Under the pieces are notes generated by a model. The model had not been told where the DNA came from and did not search any database. It was given only the letters and a program-made list of their open reading frames with translations. This document shows, one piece after another, positions 34,271 through 43,358 of a stretch of DNA of 43,551 bases (positions within the stretch are counted from its first letter, which is position 1; every line of letters begins with the position of its first letter). The DNA comes from Gemmataceae bacterium (GTDB lineage: Bacteria > Planctomycetota > Planctomycetia > Gemmatales > Gemmataceae): positions 1 to 43,551 of the forward strand of contig JAIEPT010000100.1 in the NCBI GenBank assembly GCA_019748295.1. The letters run 5' to 3'. The position numbers and the translations under genes were made by a program.

Positions 34271-37200
34271 TCACGAACTCGATGCCATCGGCTTGACCGA
34301 CACCGCAGTCTGACCAGGCGTGGAGATCGCTTCCAGCGGCACGTCCAACACGTGAGGCGGTTGCGATCGCCGGTGGGGTCGGCCCAGGCATGCGATGTAA
34401 TCGATCGCCAGGAAGAACACCGGCGTCAGCACGATGCCGAACAGGGTGACGCCGATCATTCCGCCGAACACCGCGGTTCCCAACGCGCGCCGCATCTCCG
34501 CCCCGGCCCCCGTCGCCGTCAACAGAGGCACGACGCCGAGGATGAATGCGACCGACGTCATCAGGATTGGTCGAAACCGCAGCCGGCATGCGTCGAGCAC
34601 CGCCTGCCGACGCTCCGCTCCTTCGTCCCTCGCCATCTTGGCGAACTCGACGATGAGAATCGCATTCTTGCACGCCAGTCCAATGAGCACGACGAAGCCG
34701 ACCTGCGTGAACAGGTTCACGTCCTGATTCGCAATCCACACCGCCGCCAGCGAACCGACGACGCATACCGGCACCACCAGAATCACCGCCAACGGCAGCA
34801 TCAGGCTTTCGTAAAGTCCCGCGAGCACCAGATACACGAATGCGATCGACATCAAAAACACGTAGATGCCGGTGTCCTTGGACGTCTTTTCCAGGTAGGT
34901 GATTTCGGTCCATTCGAGTTCCATCCGGCCACGCGGAAGTTGGTCGTTCGCGAGCCGCTCCAGCGCCGCCATCGCTTCGCCGCTGCTGATCCCCACGGCA
35001 TTCGCCCCGTTCACCGATGCGGCCGTCTTCGAATTGTGCCGAGTGACGATCTGCGGGCCGCTTGCTTCGCGCGCGGTGAGCAGCGCTCCGAGCGGAATCA
35101 TCTCGCCCCGGCGATTGCGGACCTGGATCTGCCGAATGTCTTCCAGTTGATCGCGGAACTTCATCTCGGCCTGCACGTTGACCTGCCAGGTGCGAGTGAA
35201 GTTGTTGAAGTCGTTCACATAGCGCGATCCCATGGTGGCCTGGAGGGTGCCGAACACTTCGCCCAACTCCACGCCATGGGCCATGCACGAAGTGCGATCG
35301 ACGTCGAGAAACACCTGTGGGGAACTTGACTTGTAGGCCGTGAAAAGCCCGACGATCTGGGGCAGCTTGTTCCCCTGTTCGATGAATGTCATCGTCTCGC
35401 TTTGCAGCATCTTGGGGCCGACTTCATCCAGATCCTTGATCATGAGGCGGAAACCGCCCGCACGGCCGAGGCCCGAGACGGCGGGGGCGCCGAACACGTT
35501 AACCTGGGCTTCCGGCACTTCCTTGGCGATCCGCCCGCGCAGCTTGCCGATCACGGCGTCGGCGGTTCGATCCGGGTGGTTTCGGCGTTCGTCGAATCCT
35601 TCGAGGATGATGAACATCGACCCGAAGTTGGAGCCATAGGCGCTGAGCACGAACGAGTTGCCCGCCACGCTGTTGACATGCTTCACGCCCGGCGTGTCCA
35701 GAGCGATGCTTGCGATCCGATCGATCGCATCGCGAGTACGCTGCGCGGATGCGGCATCGGGAAGCTGCACGCTGGCGATCAGGTAGCCTTTGTCCTGCGA
35801 CGGAATGAACCCGCCCGGAATGATCTGATACCCCATCGCGCCGGCCAAAAGAAGCAGCAGGTAGACGACGCCGACGATCGCGGGCACGCGGATGGCGGAA
35901 CTGACGAGTCGCACATAGCCATTAGTGCCGCGCTCGAAGCTCCAGTTGAACAGGCGGAAAAGCCAGCCGAGCAGCATGTCGAGCAGCCAGGTGATCGGAT
36001 CGCGACGGCTCTTGGGCGAACGGAGCATCACCGCGGCGAGAGCCGGGCTGAGCGTCAACGAGTTCATCGTGGAGATCAGCGTGGAGACCGCGATCGTCAC
36101 CGCGAACTGGCGAAAGAACTGCCCCGTGATGCCCGAGAAGAAGGCACAGGGAACGAACACGGCCGAAAGCACGACGCCGATGGCGACGACGGGCCCCGTC
36201 ACTTCTTCCATCGCCTTGAACGTCGCTTCGCGGGGTTTGAGCCCCTTCTCGATGTGATGCTGGACCGCTTCGACGACGACGATCGCATCATCGACGACGA
36301 TGCCCACCGCAAGCACCAGGCCGAAGAGCGTGAGGTTGTTAAGCGAGTAACCGAGCATCCACATGGTGGCGAAGGTGCCGACGATCGCGACGGGGACGGC
36401 GGCGAGCGGAATGACGGCGGCCCGCCAGCTTTGCAGGAAGAGCAACACGACGAGGGCGACGAGGATGACCGCATCGCGAAGGGCCTTGAACACCTCATGG
36501 ATCGATTCGCGGATAAAGGGAGTCGTGTCGTAGCCGATCTCGACGTTCATCCCTTCGGGCATGTCGAGCCGCATCTGATCGACCGCCGCCTGCACCGTAT
36601 CGCCCGTTTCGAGCGCGTTGGCGCCCGTGAGCAGAAAGATGGCCAGGCCGATGGTCGGTTTGTTGTCGAAGCGATTGGAAACGTCCTGATTCTTGGACCC
36701 CAACTCGACGCGGGCAATGTCCTTCACTTTGACGAGCACGCCATTCTTGGCCCGGACGATGATGTCCTCGAATTCGGAGACTTCAGTCAGCCGGCCTTTG
36801 GTCGTCAGCGTGAACTGCACGGGGCCGTTGTTGGCGAGCGGCGGTTGCGAGATTTGCCCGGCGGCAACCTGGGCGTTCTGTTCGCGAACCGCTCGCACGA
36901 CATCGAGAGCGGTCAGGCTTCGGGCCGCAAGTTTGTCCGGATCGACCCAGATGCGCATGCTGAAATCGCGTTGGCCGAACAGCGTCACGTCGCTGATGCC
37001 TGGCACGCGCGACAGATCGTCCTTCATCCGCGTCAGGGCGTAGTTGCTCAGGTAAAGCTGGTCGTACTTTCCGCTTGGCGAGTTGAGGCTCACCGTCATG
37101 AGGATTTCGGGCGACCGCTTGCGCGTCGTCACGCCGGTGGCCCGCACCACATCAGGCAGGTTCGGCAACGCGAGATTGACGCGGTTCTGCACCAGCACTT

Positions 37201-37510
37201 GGGCCATGTTGAGATCGGTGCCGATGTCGAACGTCACGGTCAGCGTGTAGGAGCCGTCGCTGGTGCATTGCGACGTCATGTAAAGCATTTTTTCGACGCC
37301 GTTGACCTGCTGCTCGACGGGAGCCGCGATCGCCTCGGCCACCACCTGTGCGCTAGCGCCTGGATAATTGCAATCAACCTGAATCGTCGGCGGCGTGACC
37401 GGCGGATATTGCGACAGCGGCAATGTGCCCACTGCCAGCGCCCCCGCCAGCGTAATCGCCAACGAAAGCACCGTCGCAAAGATCGGCCGATCGATGAAAA
37501 ATCGAACCAT
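34271..37510 (-). CDS. RND efflux pump, AcrB/HAE1 type (first of two)
   Basis: A 1079-residue pump; ATG 37510 (MVRFFIDRPIFATVLSLAIT) is chosen over the TTG at 37534, which lies in a palindrome. There is no clear ribosome site. Asp407 and Asp408 (GIVVDDAIVVVE) match the AcrB proton-relay positions, with Lys948 in LACKNAILIVEFAKM. Two copies of a six-helix unit with large porter loops are present. The gene lies between the membrane-fusion gene and the second pump, so the three form one tripartite locus; the two pumps may work as a heteromeric complex, as in MdtBC, or alternate with the same fusion protein. Confidence 0.96.
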   Translation of the reverse strand: MVRFFIDRPIFATVLSLAITLAGALAVGTLPLSQYPPVTPPTIQVDCNYPGASAQVVAEAIAAPVEQQVNGVEKMLYMTSQCTSDGSYTLTVTFDIGTDLNMAQVLVQNRVNLALPNLPDVVRATGVTTRKRSPEILMTVSLNSPSGKYDQLYLSNYALTRMKDDLSRVPGISDVTLFGQRDFSMRIWVDPDKLAARSLTALDVVRAVREQNAQVAAGQISQPPLANNGPVQFTLTTKGRLTEVSEFEDIIVRAKNGVLVKVKDIARVELGSKNQDVSNRFDNKPTIGLAIFLLTGANALETGDTVQAAVDQMRLDMPEGMNVEIGYDTTPFIRESIHEVFKALRDAVILVALVVLLFLQSWRAAVIPLAAVPVAIVGTFATMWMLGYSLNNLTLFGLVLAVGIVVDDAIVVVEAVQHHIEKGLKPREATFKAMEEVTGPVVAIGVVLSAVFVPCAFFSGITGQFFRQFAVTIAVSTLISTMNSLTLSPALAAVMLRSPKSRRDPITWLLDMLLGWLFRLFNWSFERGTNGYVRLVSSAIRVPAIVGVVYLLLLLAGAMGYQIIPGGFIPSQDKGYLIASVQLPDAASAQRTRDAIDRIASIALDTPGVKHVNSVAGNSFVLSAYGSNFGSMFIILEGFDERRNHPDRTADAVIGKLRGRIAKEVPEAQVNVFGAPAVSGLGRAGGFRLMIKDLDEVGPKMLQSETMTFIEQGNKLPQIVGLFTAYKSSSPQVFLDVDRTSCMAHGVELGEVFGTLQATMGSRYVNDFNNFTRTWQVNVQAEMKFRDQLEDIRQIQVRNRRGEMIPLGALLTAREASGPQIVTRHNSKTAASVNGANAVGISSGEAMAALERLANDQLPRGRMELEWTEITYLEKTSKDTGIYVFLMSIAFVYLVLAGLYESLMLPLAVILVVPVCVVGSLAAVWIANQDVNLFTQVGFVVLIGLACKNAILIVEFAKMARDEGAERRQAVLDACRLRFRPILMTSVAFILGVVPLLTATGAGAEMRRALGTAVFGGMIGVTLFGIVLTPVFFLAIDYIACLGRPHRRSQPPHVLDVPLEAISTPGQTAVSVKPMASSS

Positions 37511-37530
37511 GGGCGTTTCAGGAGGAGATA

Positions 37531-37638
37531 CCAAGCCCAGGGGCGAGCGTAGCGAGCTCCTGGGATCGGAGTGTCGGAAGCGGCACTTGGATTACGGTCT
37601 GGATCCCAGGAACTCGCTGCGTTCGCCCCTGGGCTTGG
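37531..37638. repeat. CCAAGCCCAGGGGCG palindrome, copy 3
   Basis: A 108-bp element with arms ccaagcccaggggcgagcgt and gcgttcgcccctgggcttgg, starting four bases after the stop of the membrane-fusion gene and ending 20 bases before the first pump's ATG. The loop matches copy 2. Confidence 0.92.
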
Positions 37639-37642
37639 GGGA

Positions 37643-38788
37643 TTAACTCTTTTTCGCTTCGCGCATCTTGGGGGTCGCCTTCGCGCCGGGGCGGATGCGT
37701 TGCGTGCCGCTGACGACGACGAGGTCGTCCGGCCCGATCCCCTCTTCGATCACGCGATACTCGCCCGATTGCGGGCCGCACTTCACTCGCTTGTAAATGG
37801 CTTCGTTCTGGTCGTTCATCACATAGACGAACTTCTGCCCCTGATCCGAGCCGAGCGCTTCTTCCGGAATCAGCAGCGATTTCTTGGCTTGGCCCACCTG
37901 AATGCGGACGCGAACGAACAAACCGGGCGAAAGCAGCAAGTCCGGGTTCGGCATCACCGCTCGCACCTTCAAGGTGCCCGTCGTCGGGTTGACGCGGTTG
38001 TCCGCGAAGCGAATGACGCCGGTTCGGGAAAAGCCTTCTTCATCCGAAAGCCCGATCCGCACATCGACTTCGCTGGTCCGAGCGGAAGTCATTTTCCCTT
38101 CCTTGATGAGGCGACGCAGGCGAAGCAACGTCCGCTCATCGACGTCGAACTCGGCATAGAGCGGATCGAGCGCCACGATGCTGACGATCGGCGTATCGTC
38201 CGCCTTGACGAGGTTGCCCGGATCGATCAATCGATGACCGAGCCGGCCCGAAAGCGGGGCGATGATCTTCGTGTAGTTGAGCTGAATGGCGTAAAGCTTC
38301 TCCTCCGCGTCGGCCTTCGCGACCGCGGCGAGCGCTTCGGCCCGATCGCCCTGCACCTTTTCCAATTCCTCCCGGCTGATCGCATTGCGGGCCGCTAGTT
38401 CTTGGGCTCGGCGATAGTCCTTCTCCAGGCGATCCGCATGCGCCTTCGCCTGCGCCACCGACGCTTTCCCTTGTTCCAGCGATGCCGCAAAGATACGTGG
38501 ATCGATCTCCGCGAGCGAGGCTCCCTGCGAGACGTCCTCGCCGTTCTTGAACAGGACTTTGTCGAGGTAGCCGCTGACGCGCGCACGCACGATCACCGAA
38601 TCAATCGCCTCGGTCCGGCCATTGAAGTCTTCATGATCGCCCACTTCGCGGACGATCGGCTTATCGACGACGACCTCCGGGGGGCCCGCTTTGGAAGGCG
38701 GCGCGGCCGTCTTGTTGCAACCCCCCAGGGCGACCATCGCCCCAAGGCACGCGATAACACCCAGGCGTCGGAATGGCGTCATGTGCAT
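37643..38788 (-). CDS. RND membrane-fusion lipoprotein (AcrA/MexA type)
   Basis: A 381-residue periplasmic adaptor. MHMTPFRRLGVIACLGAMVA then LGGC gives a lipobox (LGG-C), so it is a lipoprotein. It has the hairpin and lipoyl order: EVGDHEDFNGRTEAIDSVIV, VSGYLDKVLFKNGEDVSQG, coiled coil KASVAQAKAHADRLEKDYRR, then SGRLGHRLIDPGNLVKADD and the beta-barrel (VNPTTGTLKVRAVMPNPDLL). ATG 38788 was chosen; ATG 38782 is possible and neither has a clear ribosome site. First gene of the efflux locus; no outer-membrane TolC-type gene is present. Confidence 0.95.
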   Translation of the reverse strand: MHMTPFRRLGVIACLGAMVALGGCNKTAAPPSKAGPPEVVVDKPIVREVGDHEDFNGRTEAIDSVIVRARVSGYLDKVLFKNGEDVSQGASLAEIDPRIFAASLEQGKASVAQAKAHADRLEKDYRRAQELAARNAISREELEKVQGDRAEALAAVAKADAEEKLYAIQLNYTKIIAPLSGRLGHRLIDPGNLVKADDTPIVSIVALDPLYAEFDVDERTLLRLRRLIKEGKMTSARTSEVDVRIGLSDEEGFSRTGVIRFADNRVNPTTGTLKVRAVMPNPDLLLSPGLFVRVRIQVGQAKKSLLIPEEALGSDQGQKFVYVMNDQNEAIYKRVKCGPQSGEYRVIEEGIGPDDLVVVSGTQRIRPGAKATPKMREAKKS

Positions 38789-38913
38789 GGTTTCGGAGAG
38801 TGAAGGTAAGCGGACGAAACCAACAAACCGAAAGTGAACTAGCTGGTTCAGTAATAGTATAGCGAGAAAAAACGAAAAATCTTCCTGAATGACGGATTCG
38901 CGGCGCAAGCAAT

Positions 38914-39528
38914 TCATGCTCGAGCGTGGTAAAGCCCCTTGTCCTCGAGGTACGCTTCGACCGCACGGGAAATCAGGTAGCGGACGCTGCGCCCTTCGCC
39001 GAGCCGAAGGCGGATGTCGCTGCTGGCGATTTCCAGCAACGGGCAGCGAATCGTTTCCATGTGGAGCGGCTCCGTCATTCCCAAACCCAGCGATTGGCGA
39101 AACCGCGCTTCGCTCACGGCTAACGCATCCGGCCGACCTACTATCAGGAGGCCCGCCAGCGAAATGATCCCCTTGGGGTCGCGCCACTGATGCAGGTCGT
39201 TGAGCGTATCGCTGCCGATGATGAGATGCAGTTCGGCGTCCGGTTCCCGGCGCTTCAATTCCGCCAGCGTATCGACCGTGTAACTGGGGCCGGGTCGATC
39301 CTTCTCCAACTCCTCGACCGCGAAAGCCGGGTTCCCCGAGATGGCGAGCAGGAGCATGTCGGCGCGATGATGGAACGGCGCCAGCACGCGACCCGGCTTG
39401 TGCGGCGGCCGAGCCGCGGGCACGAACAACACCCGATCCAGCTTCGCCTGTTCGCGGCACTGCTCCGCGACGATGAGGTGGCCCAGATGCACCGGATCGA
39501 AACTGCCGCCGAAAACGCCGATTCGCAT
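38914..39528 (-). CDS. nadD: nicotinate-nucleotide adenylyltransferase
   Basis: A 204-residue enzyme that joins nicotinate mononucleotide and ATP to give deamido-NAD in NAD biosynthesis. The start MRIGVFGGSFDPVHLGHL carries the nucleotidyltransferase GxFxPxHxGH motif, with the second signature SSDIRLR near residues 168-174. HQWRDP is a NadD substrate-binding segment. Length is typical. It stands alone on the minus strand between galT and the efflux locus; no rsfS partner follows. Confidence 0.96.
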   Translation of the reverse strand: MRIGVFGGSFDPVHLGHLIVAEQCREQAKLDRVLFVPAARPPHKPGRVLAPFHHRADMLLLAISGNPAFAVEELEKDRPGPSYTVDTLAELKRREPDAELHLIIGSDTLNDLHQWRDPKGIISLAGLLIVGRPDALAVSEARFRQSLGLGMTEPLHMETIRCPLLEIASSDIRLRLGEGRSVRYLISRAVEAYLEDKGLYHARA

Positions 39529-39552
39529 GGATGGTTTCTCAGCTTTGTCGTC

Positions 39553-39644
39553 GTGGGAACAAGTTTATTAGCTTGTTCGAATTGGCGATGGCCTTTGAAA
39601 CATTGAAGACCGACAAGTTAATAAACTTGTCGCCACGAAAGGCA
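39553..39644. repeat. ACAAGTTTATTAACTTGT palindrome, copy 2
   Basis: The arms aacaagtttattagcttgtt and gacaagttaataaacttgtc are followed by gccacgaaaggca, as in copy 1 (12101-12185). It begins two bases after the galT stop. Confidence 0.9.
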
Positions 39645-39646
39645 AA

Positions 39647-40648
39647 TCACACCTCGGTCTCGCGCAGATACTCCGCCGCCTTTTCGGGCGCCACCGGGTT
39701 GATGTAGAACCCCGTCCCCCACTCGAAGCCCGCGATGCGGGTCGTCCGCGGGATGATTTCGAGATGCCAGTGGTAATGCCCCAAGCTGGGCACATCGAAC
39801 GGCGACGTGTGGATGACGTAGTTGTAGGCGGGCCGATCCAACGCCACTTCGAGCTTCCGCAAGACGGTCTTCAACACGCCCCCCAGGTCGTCCACCTCGG
39901 GCTTGCGGATGTTCTCGTAATGGCTGTTGTGCGTCTTGGGCACGATCCACGTCTCGAAGGGGAACCGCGACGCGAACGGGGCGAACACCAAGAAGTGCGG
40001 CGTGTCGAGAATGATCCGCTTCTCCGAACCCAACTCTTGATGCACCATGTCGCAGAAGATGCATCGGCCGCGGTAGGAGAAAAACTCCTCCGCCCCGGCC
40101 ATCTCTTCCTCCACGGTGATCGGCACGATCGGCGTGACGATGAGCTGCGAGTGCGAATGCTCGAGCGACGCTCCCGCCGCCCCACCCACATTCTTGAACA
40201 CCATGCCGTAGACGAGCCGCGGGTCCTTCTTGAGATCCACGAGCCGATCGCGGTAGGCCCAGAGCACCTCGCGGATGTTCTCCTCGGGGAGTTGGGCCAT
40301 GTTCAGTTCGTGGTGCGGGCACTCGATGATGACTTCGTGGGCGCCGACCCCTTTCATCTTGTCGTAGATGCCTTCGCCGCGCTTATCCTGATCCCCTTCG
40401 ATCTGCAGTGCGGGAAACTTGTTCGGCACCACGCGAACGCGCCAGCCGGGACCATTCACAGGCGAGGTGCGATCCCGATAGGCAAGAATCTCGATGGGAG
40501 TATGCACCTCGTTGCCTTCGCAAAAGGGACAAATGCCTCCCTCGCCGACGACCGCCATCTCCGACCGCGGCGACAACGGCCTTTTCGCCCGCTCTTCCGC
40601 GATGATGACCCACCGCCCGACGATCGGATCCTTGCGCAATTCCGGCAT
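39647..40648 (-). CDS. galT: galactose-1-phosphate uridylyltransferase
   Basis: A 333-residue HIT-superfamily enzyme of the Leloir pathway (UDP-glucose + Gal-1-P). ATG 40648 follows GGGAGGAG. A zinc site starts with Cys40 and Cys43 (CPFCEGN), and a second CxxC is CIFCDM. The active-site motif reads His164-Ser-His166-Ser-Gln instead of HPHxQ; the residue positions equal those of E. coli Gal[12 protein letters not shown] is the second HIT-like motif. The N-terminal [20 protein letters not shown] is typical of this subfamily. No galK or galE neighbours; the function may extend to other sugar phosphates. Confidence 0.95.
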   Translation of the reverse strand: MPELRKDPIVGRWVIIAEERAKRPLSPRSEMAVVGEGGICPFCEGNEVHTPIEILAYRDRTSPVNGPGWRVRVVPNKFPALQIEGDQDKRGEGIYDKMKGVGAHEVIIECPHHELNMAQLPEENIREVLWAYRDRLVDLKKDPRLVYGMVFKNVGGAAGASLEHSHSQLIVTPIVPITVEEEMAGAEEFFSYRGRCIFCDMVHQELGSEKRIILDTPHFLVFAPFASRFPFETWIVPKTHNSHYENIRKPEVDDLGGVLKTVLRKLEVALDRPAYNYVIHTSPFDVPSLGHYHWHLEIIPRTTRIAGFEWGTGFYINPVAPEKAAEYLRETEV

Positions 40649-41046
40649 GTATGCTCCTCCCAGGTAGCCCTCTCGCTCCGCGAGAGGATAGCGGCAGCGT
40701 CTCTTGCGATCGCATGACATTATGCCGCTTACCTCTCGCGGAGCGAGAGGGCTGCCTGGAAAACCTACTTCTTCTCGAACGTCGGATTCGGCGCCGCTTC
40801 GCCATGCATCGCTTTTCGGCCTCAAGCTGATTCCGCAAGGAATCTTCGATCGGGTCTAAATCAGCGTGCGCGATTTCGCAGCAGCACCTTTCGCACCAAC
40901 CCGAAGCGTCAGCGAGGAATTTCGCGTCGACCCTCGCTGACTGACGCTTCGGGCTAGTGCGGGCGACTGGCATGTTTGGATCGGAATCGCGATGCCCACT
41001 CTTATTCGAAAGGCCGCTAACCCGCTGCCGATTTGCGCACGCTGAT
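40649..41046. other. intergenic gap with three palindromes
   Basis: 398 bases between the galT start and the stop of the creatininase-like gene. The palindrome at 40660-40759 lies just upstream of the galT ribosome site; another is at 40892-40961, and an outer pair (40856-40871 / 41035-41050) embraces it. No gene is seen. Confidence 0.6.
40660..40759. repeat. palindrome upstream of galT
   Basis: The left arm ccaggtagccctctcgctcc and right arm gcgagagggctgcctgg enclose about 40 nt. The inner cctctcg-ctccg-cgagagg is itself a hairpin, structurally like the cctcacg-ctc-cgtgagg arm at 12046. It lies 12 nt before the galT start, so it could influence galT translation or transcription. Confidence 0.85.
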
Positions 41047-41050
41047 TTAG
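40856..41050. repeat. nested palindrome after the creatininase-like gene
   Basis: The outer arms ctaaatcagcgtgcgc (40856-40871) and gcgcacgctgatttag (41035-41050) are perfect complements. The right arm contains the stop codon of the gene ending at 41047. Inside, 40892-40917 and 40931-40961 pair (cccgaagcgtcagcgagg / ccctcgctgactgacgcttcggg). Confidence 0.85.
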
Positions 41051-41916
41051 ATCGGCCGTTGCCCCCAAGGGATCGGCATCGTCGGCGCCTTGCGATGGCG
41101 GTCGCGCCGCACATCCTTGGGCCGATCCTTGAACCACGTCACAAGCCGCACCAACTGCTTGACCGCCTCCTCGTATGCCTGCCGCCCTTTCTCGGGAGTC
41201 GCGAGTTCCGCTTCGCCGAGCACGCCGGTCTCGGAATAGCTGCTGGTCCACGAGATCAGCGTCCCCGAACCGGCGCCGAACAGATCGACCCAGTTGAACG
41301 CGTTGTTCTCCTCGTTGAAGCTGATCGTGCCGTTCTTGATCTTATCGGTGCGGACGTTGTCGCCATCGAGGTACATGTAGAGCGACGTTTCGAGTTCGCA
41401 CGCATGGGCGCAGCCGCCCGGAAATTGGCTCTGCCGCCACTTGGGTAGAAACTCCTTATCCACCGTCAGCAGGTTCCACCAGGAGACGGGAATGCACTCG
41501 GCATCCGTCTCCAGATTCGTCCTTCGGGCGACCAGATCGAGGTTCGGCCAATTGGAGCCGTGGCCATTCAGAAGGATGATTTTCTTGAAGCCGTGGTAAG
41601 CGAGCGATTTGGTGATGTCGAGCACATGATGCATGAAGTGCTCGAAGTCGTTGTTGATCGTCCCCGGAAAATCCATGACATGCCCGGTGTAGCCGTAACA
41701 CACGGTCGGCAGCACGAGCAACTTGTCGGCGATGGCTTGACCCGTGCCGCGAGCGATGCCGGTGGGGCAGACGAGATCGACGTCGAGCGGCAAATGCGGC
41801 CCATGCTGCTCGACGGCCCCGCAAGGCACGATGCAGACTTTGCCGAGATCGATGGCGTCGTTGATTTCGGGCCAGGTGAGTTTTTCGTAGCGATATTCCG
41901 TGCGTGCGCGGCTCAT
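41047..41916 (-). CDS. creatininase-family (mycofactocin/creatinine amidohydrolase-like) protein
   Basis: A 289-residue metal-dependent amidohydrolase. ATG 41916. Family motifs: VPCGAVEQHGPHLPLDVD (residues 30-47; Glu36, His38, Asp45 are probable metal ligands), LLNGHGSNWPN (about 115-125) and HACELETSLYM (about 170). GTINNDFEHFMHH is characteristic. Substrate unknown: the family includes creatininase, the riboflavin-pathway ArfB type and mycofactocin MftE. It stands alone. Its stop codon is part of a palindrome arm. Confidence 0.9.
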   Translation of the reverse strand: MSRARTEYRYEKLTWPEINDAIDLGKVCIVPCGAVEQHGPHLPLDVDLVCPTGIARGTGQAIADKLLVLPTVCYGYTGHVMDFPGTINNDFEHFMHHVLDITKSLAYHGFKKIILLNGHGSNWPNLDLVARRTNLETDAECIPVSWWNLLTVDKEFLPKWRQSQFPGGCAHACELETSLYMYLDGDNVRTDKIKNGTISFNEENNAFNWVDLFGAGSGTLISWTSSYSETGVLGEAELATPEKGRQAYEEAVKQLVRLVTWFKDRPKDVRRDRHRKAPTMPIPWGQRPI

Positions 41917-42161
41917 GTCGGCGACCCTTCAGGAAGTTGGTCGCCCTCTTGTACCTCATCGGAAGGGATTCAGCGAAAGGAAAGTGCGGTAATCCCAGGT
42001 CGCATGGACGGAATGTGGGTTGGGCCGAACGCAACGCTCTGCTGGCTTTCTGCATTGCACCTTGGGATCGATCAGTTTAGCGTTACGGGTGAATCTTCTT
42101 GATGGGCGAATTCGACATAATTCGATTCTGTCTATCTGTTGTTCGGCGGCGGAGGGCGCGA

Positions 42162-42581
42162 ATGGTGGAAGGCGTCGTGTGGCCTGACCGGACGCTCACC
42201 CAGCTCGAAGGCCAGGACTGGGGTCCGCCGACATTTGACAGCTACGTCGTCACCAACAGCCATGCACTCCGCTATAAGCCGCTGCGGGAGTTCACCGCCG
42301 AAGACCTACGGTTCATGCTCTCCCAACAGAACAGCCTGCCAGTCCTGATGCCGATGGCCTTGGAGGTGCTGGAGGTAGACCCGTTCGCCGGCGGCGATAT
42401 GTACGAGGGGGCGTTGCTCAGTATGGCCGTCCGGGTCGCCCCGGCATTCTGGCGGGAGCACCCGCGGCTGTGGTACCGGCTCGACGCGGTGCTGCTGGTC
42501 GCCCGCCAGCTCCACGAGACGCTGGAGCGAGAGGTGTTCTCGGCAGCCGCAGTGTTCGAGGCAGCTCGCCCAAACAGGTAG
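42162..42581 (+). CDS. CdiI-type contact-dependent inhibition immunity protein
   Basis: A 139-residue protein; ATG 42162 with a GGAGG site seven bases upstream is preferred to the ATG at 42099. LTQLEGQDWGPPTFDSYVVT, the ALRYKPLREFTAEDLRFMLS-type stretch and QNSLPVLMPMALEVLEVDPF are the recognisable pattern of the CdiI_3-like immunity family (contact-dependent growth inhibition). No CdiA or other polymorphic toxin is next to it, so it is an orphan immunity gene. The function is inferred from family resemblance. Confidence 0.75.
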   Translation: MVEGVVWPDRTLTQLEGQDWGPPTFDSYVVTNSHALRYKPLREFTAEDLRFMLSQQNSLPVLMPMALEVLEVDPFAGGDMYEGALLSMAVRVAPAFWREHPRLWYRLDAVLLVARQLHETLEREVFSAAAVFEAARPNR

Positions 42582-42788
42582 CCCAGACGCCGGAAAAAAG
42601 GGGACGGACAAAAAGGGGTCGTTCATCTTTTGTATTTGCCGAGTTTGCCGCGTCGATCGCCCATCGAAGCCGAACACGCTGACGGACGATTAATCGCGCT
42701 TGAGAAGAGACGAATGTTCCCTTTTGTCCCGCTGATCGCCAACCGCAGCCGCAAGAACTGACCGGACGATGAATCGCGGCCCAGAAAA
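42582..42788. repeat. repeat element copies A and B (about 110-bp family)
   Basis: Copy A (about 42597-42724) runs from acgccggaaaaaaggggac to gaatgttccctttt. Its core (ttgccgagtttgccgcgtcg ... gacggacgatgaatcgcg-type) matches copy C at 43359-43475. Copy B (about 42725-42800) has the core again, more diverged, and ends gaaaaatgaatgctcc. Copies A and B are direct repeats. Confidence 0.75.
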
Positions 42789-43358
42789 ATGAATGCTCCA
42801 ACACCTATATCCGATTCGCCATTGCCCATCCCCGACGACAACCGGATTCTGTTTTTTGCGCGCGACAGGGAACTCTATGGTTTCATGTCGAACTTTCACG
42901 ACGCATCGATTTCGCTCTGCGGCGAGGTTTGGCGTTCGACCGAGTATTTTTACCAGGCCCAGAAGTCTCTTGACCCCGAGTATCGCGACGCCATCCGCAA
43001 TGCCAAGAGTCCGGGACACGCGAAAGATATTGGGGCCGATCCGCGAACGTCCAAGAAGCAGAAGCGGTCGTGGTTCGTCGGGCGCCTCGACAAGATACGT
43101 CCCGACTGGCATCAGGTGAAATTGGAAGTGATGGAGACCGCCGTGCGAGCCAAGTTCCGTCAAGACCAGTCGCTTCAGGCGCTGTTGGCGGCGACGGGAG
43201 ACGCGGAGATTGTCGAAGACTCGGCTTACGACTCCTTTTGGGGCATCGGCCCTGACGGTCGCGGCGAAAACTGGCTGGGACGAATTCTCATGAAGGTTCG
43301 TCAAGAGATTCGCAAGGGAAGTGGTGCAGGCGTCGTCGAATCCCCAACGCCGGAATAA
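42789..43358 (+). CDS. NADAR-domain (YbiA-like) protein
   Basis: A 189-residue protein. The NADAR core runs from LYGFMSNFHDASISLCGEVW (about 29-48) through RSTEYFYQAQKSLDPEYRD to YDSFWGIGPDGRGENWLGRI near the C-terminus, including the conserved STExxYQ and NxLG-type segments. NADAR enzymes cleave N-glycosidic bonds: YbiA acts on riboflavin-pathway intermediates, and relatives remove ADP-ribose from guanine in nucleic acid, some linked to anti-phage or toxin systems. The ATG (42789) lies in the terminal repeat of copy B, so its first codons come from the repeat. Confidence 0.88.
   Translation: MNAPTPISDSPLPIPDDNRILFFARDRELYGFMSNFHDASISLCGEVWRSTEYFYQAQKSLDPEYRDAIRNAKSPGHAKDIGADPRTSKKQKRSWFVGRLDKIRPDWHQVKLEVMETAVRAKFRQDQSLQALLAATGDAEIVEDSAYDSFWGIGPDGRGENWLGRILMKVRQEIRKGSGAGVVESPTPE

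Noticed and set aside
35402-37552. 716-codon plus-strand open frame opposite the first pump
   Set aside because: Antisense shadow of the AcrB-type gene, Asp/Arg/His-rich.
38856-38861. Promoter (TATACT) upstream of the membrane-fusion gene
   Set aside because: A good -10 box but no acceptable -35 at 16-18 nt.
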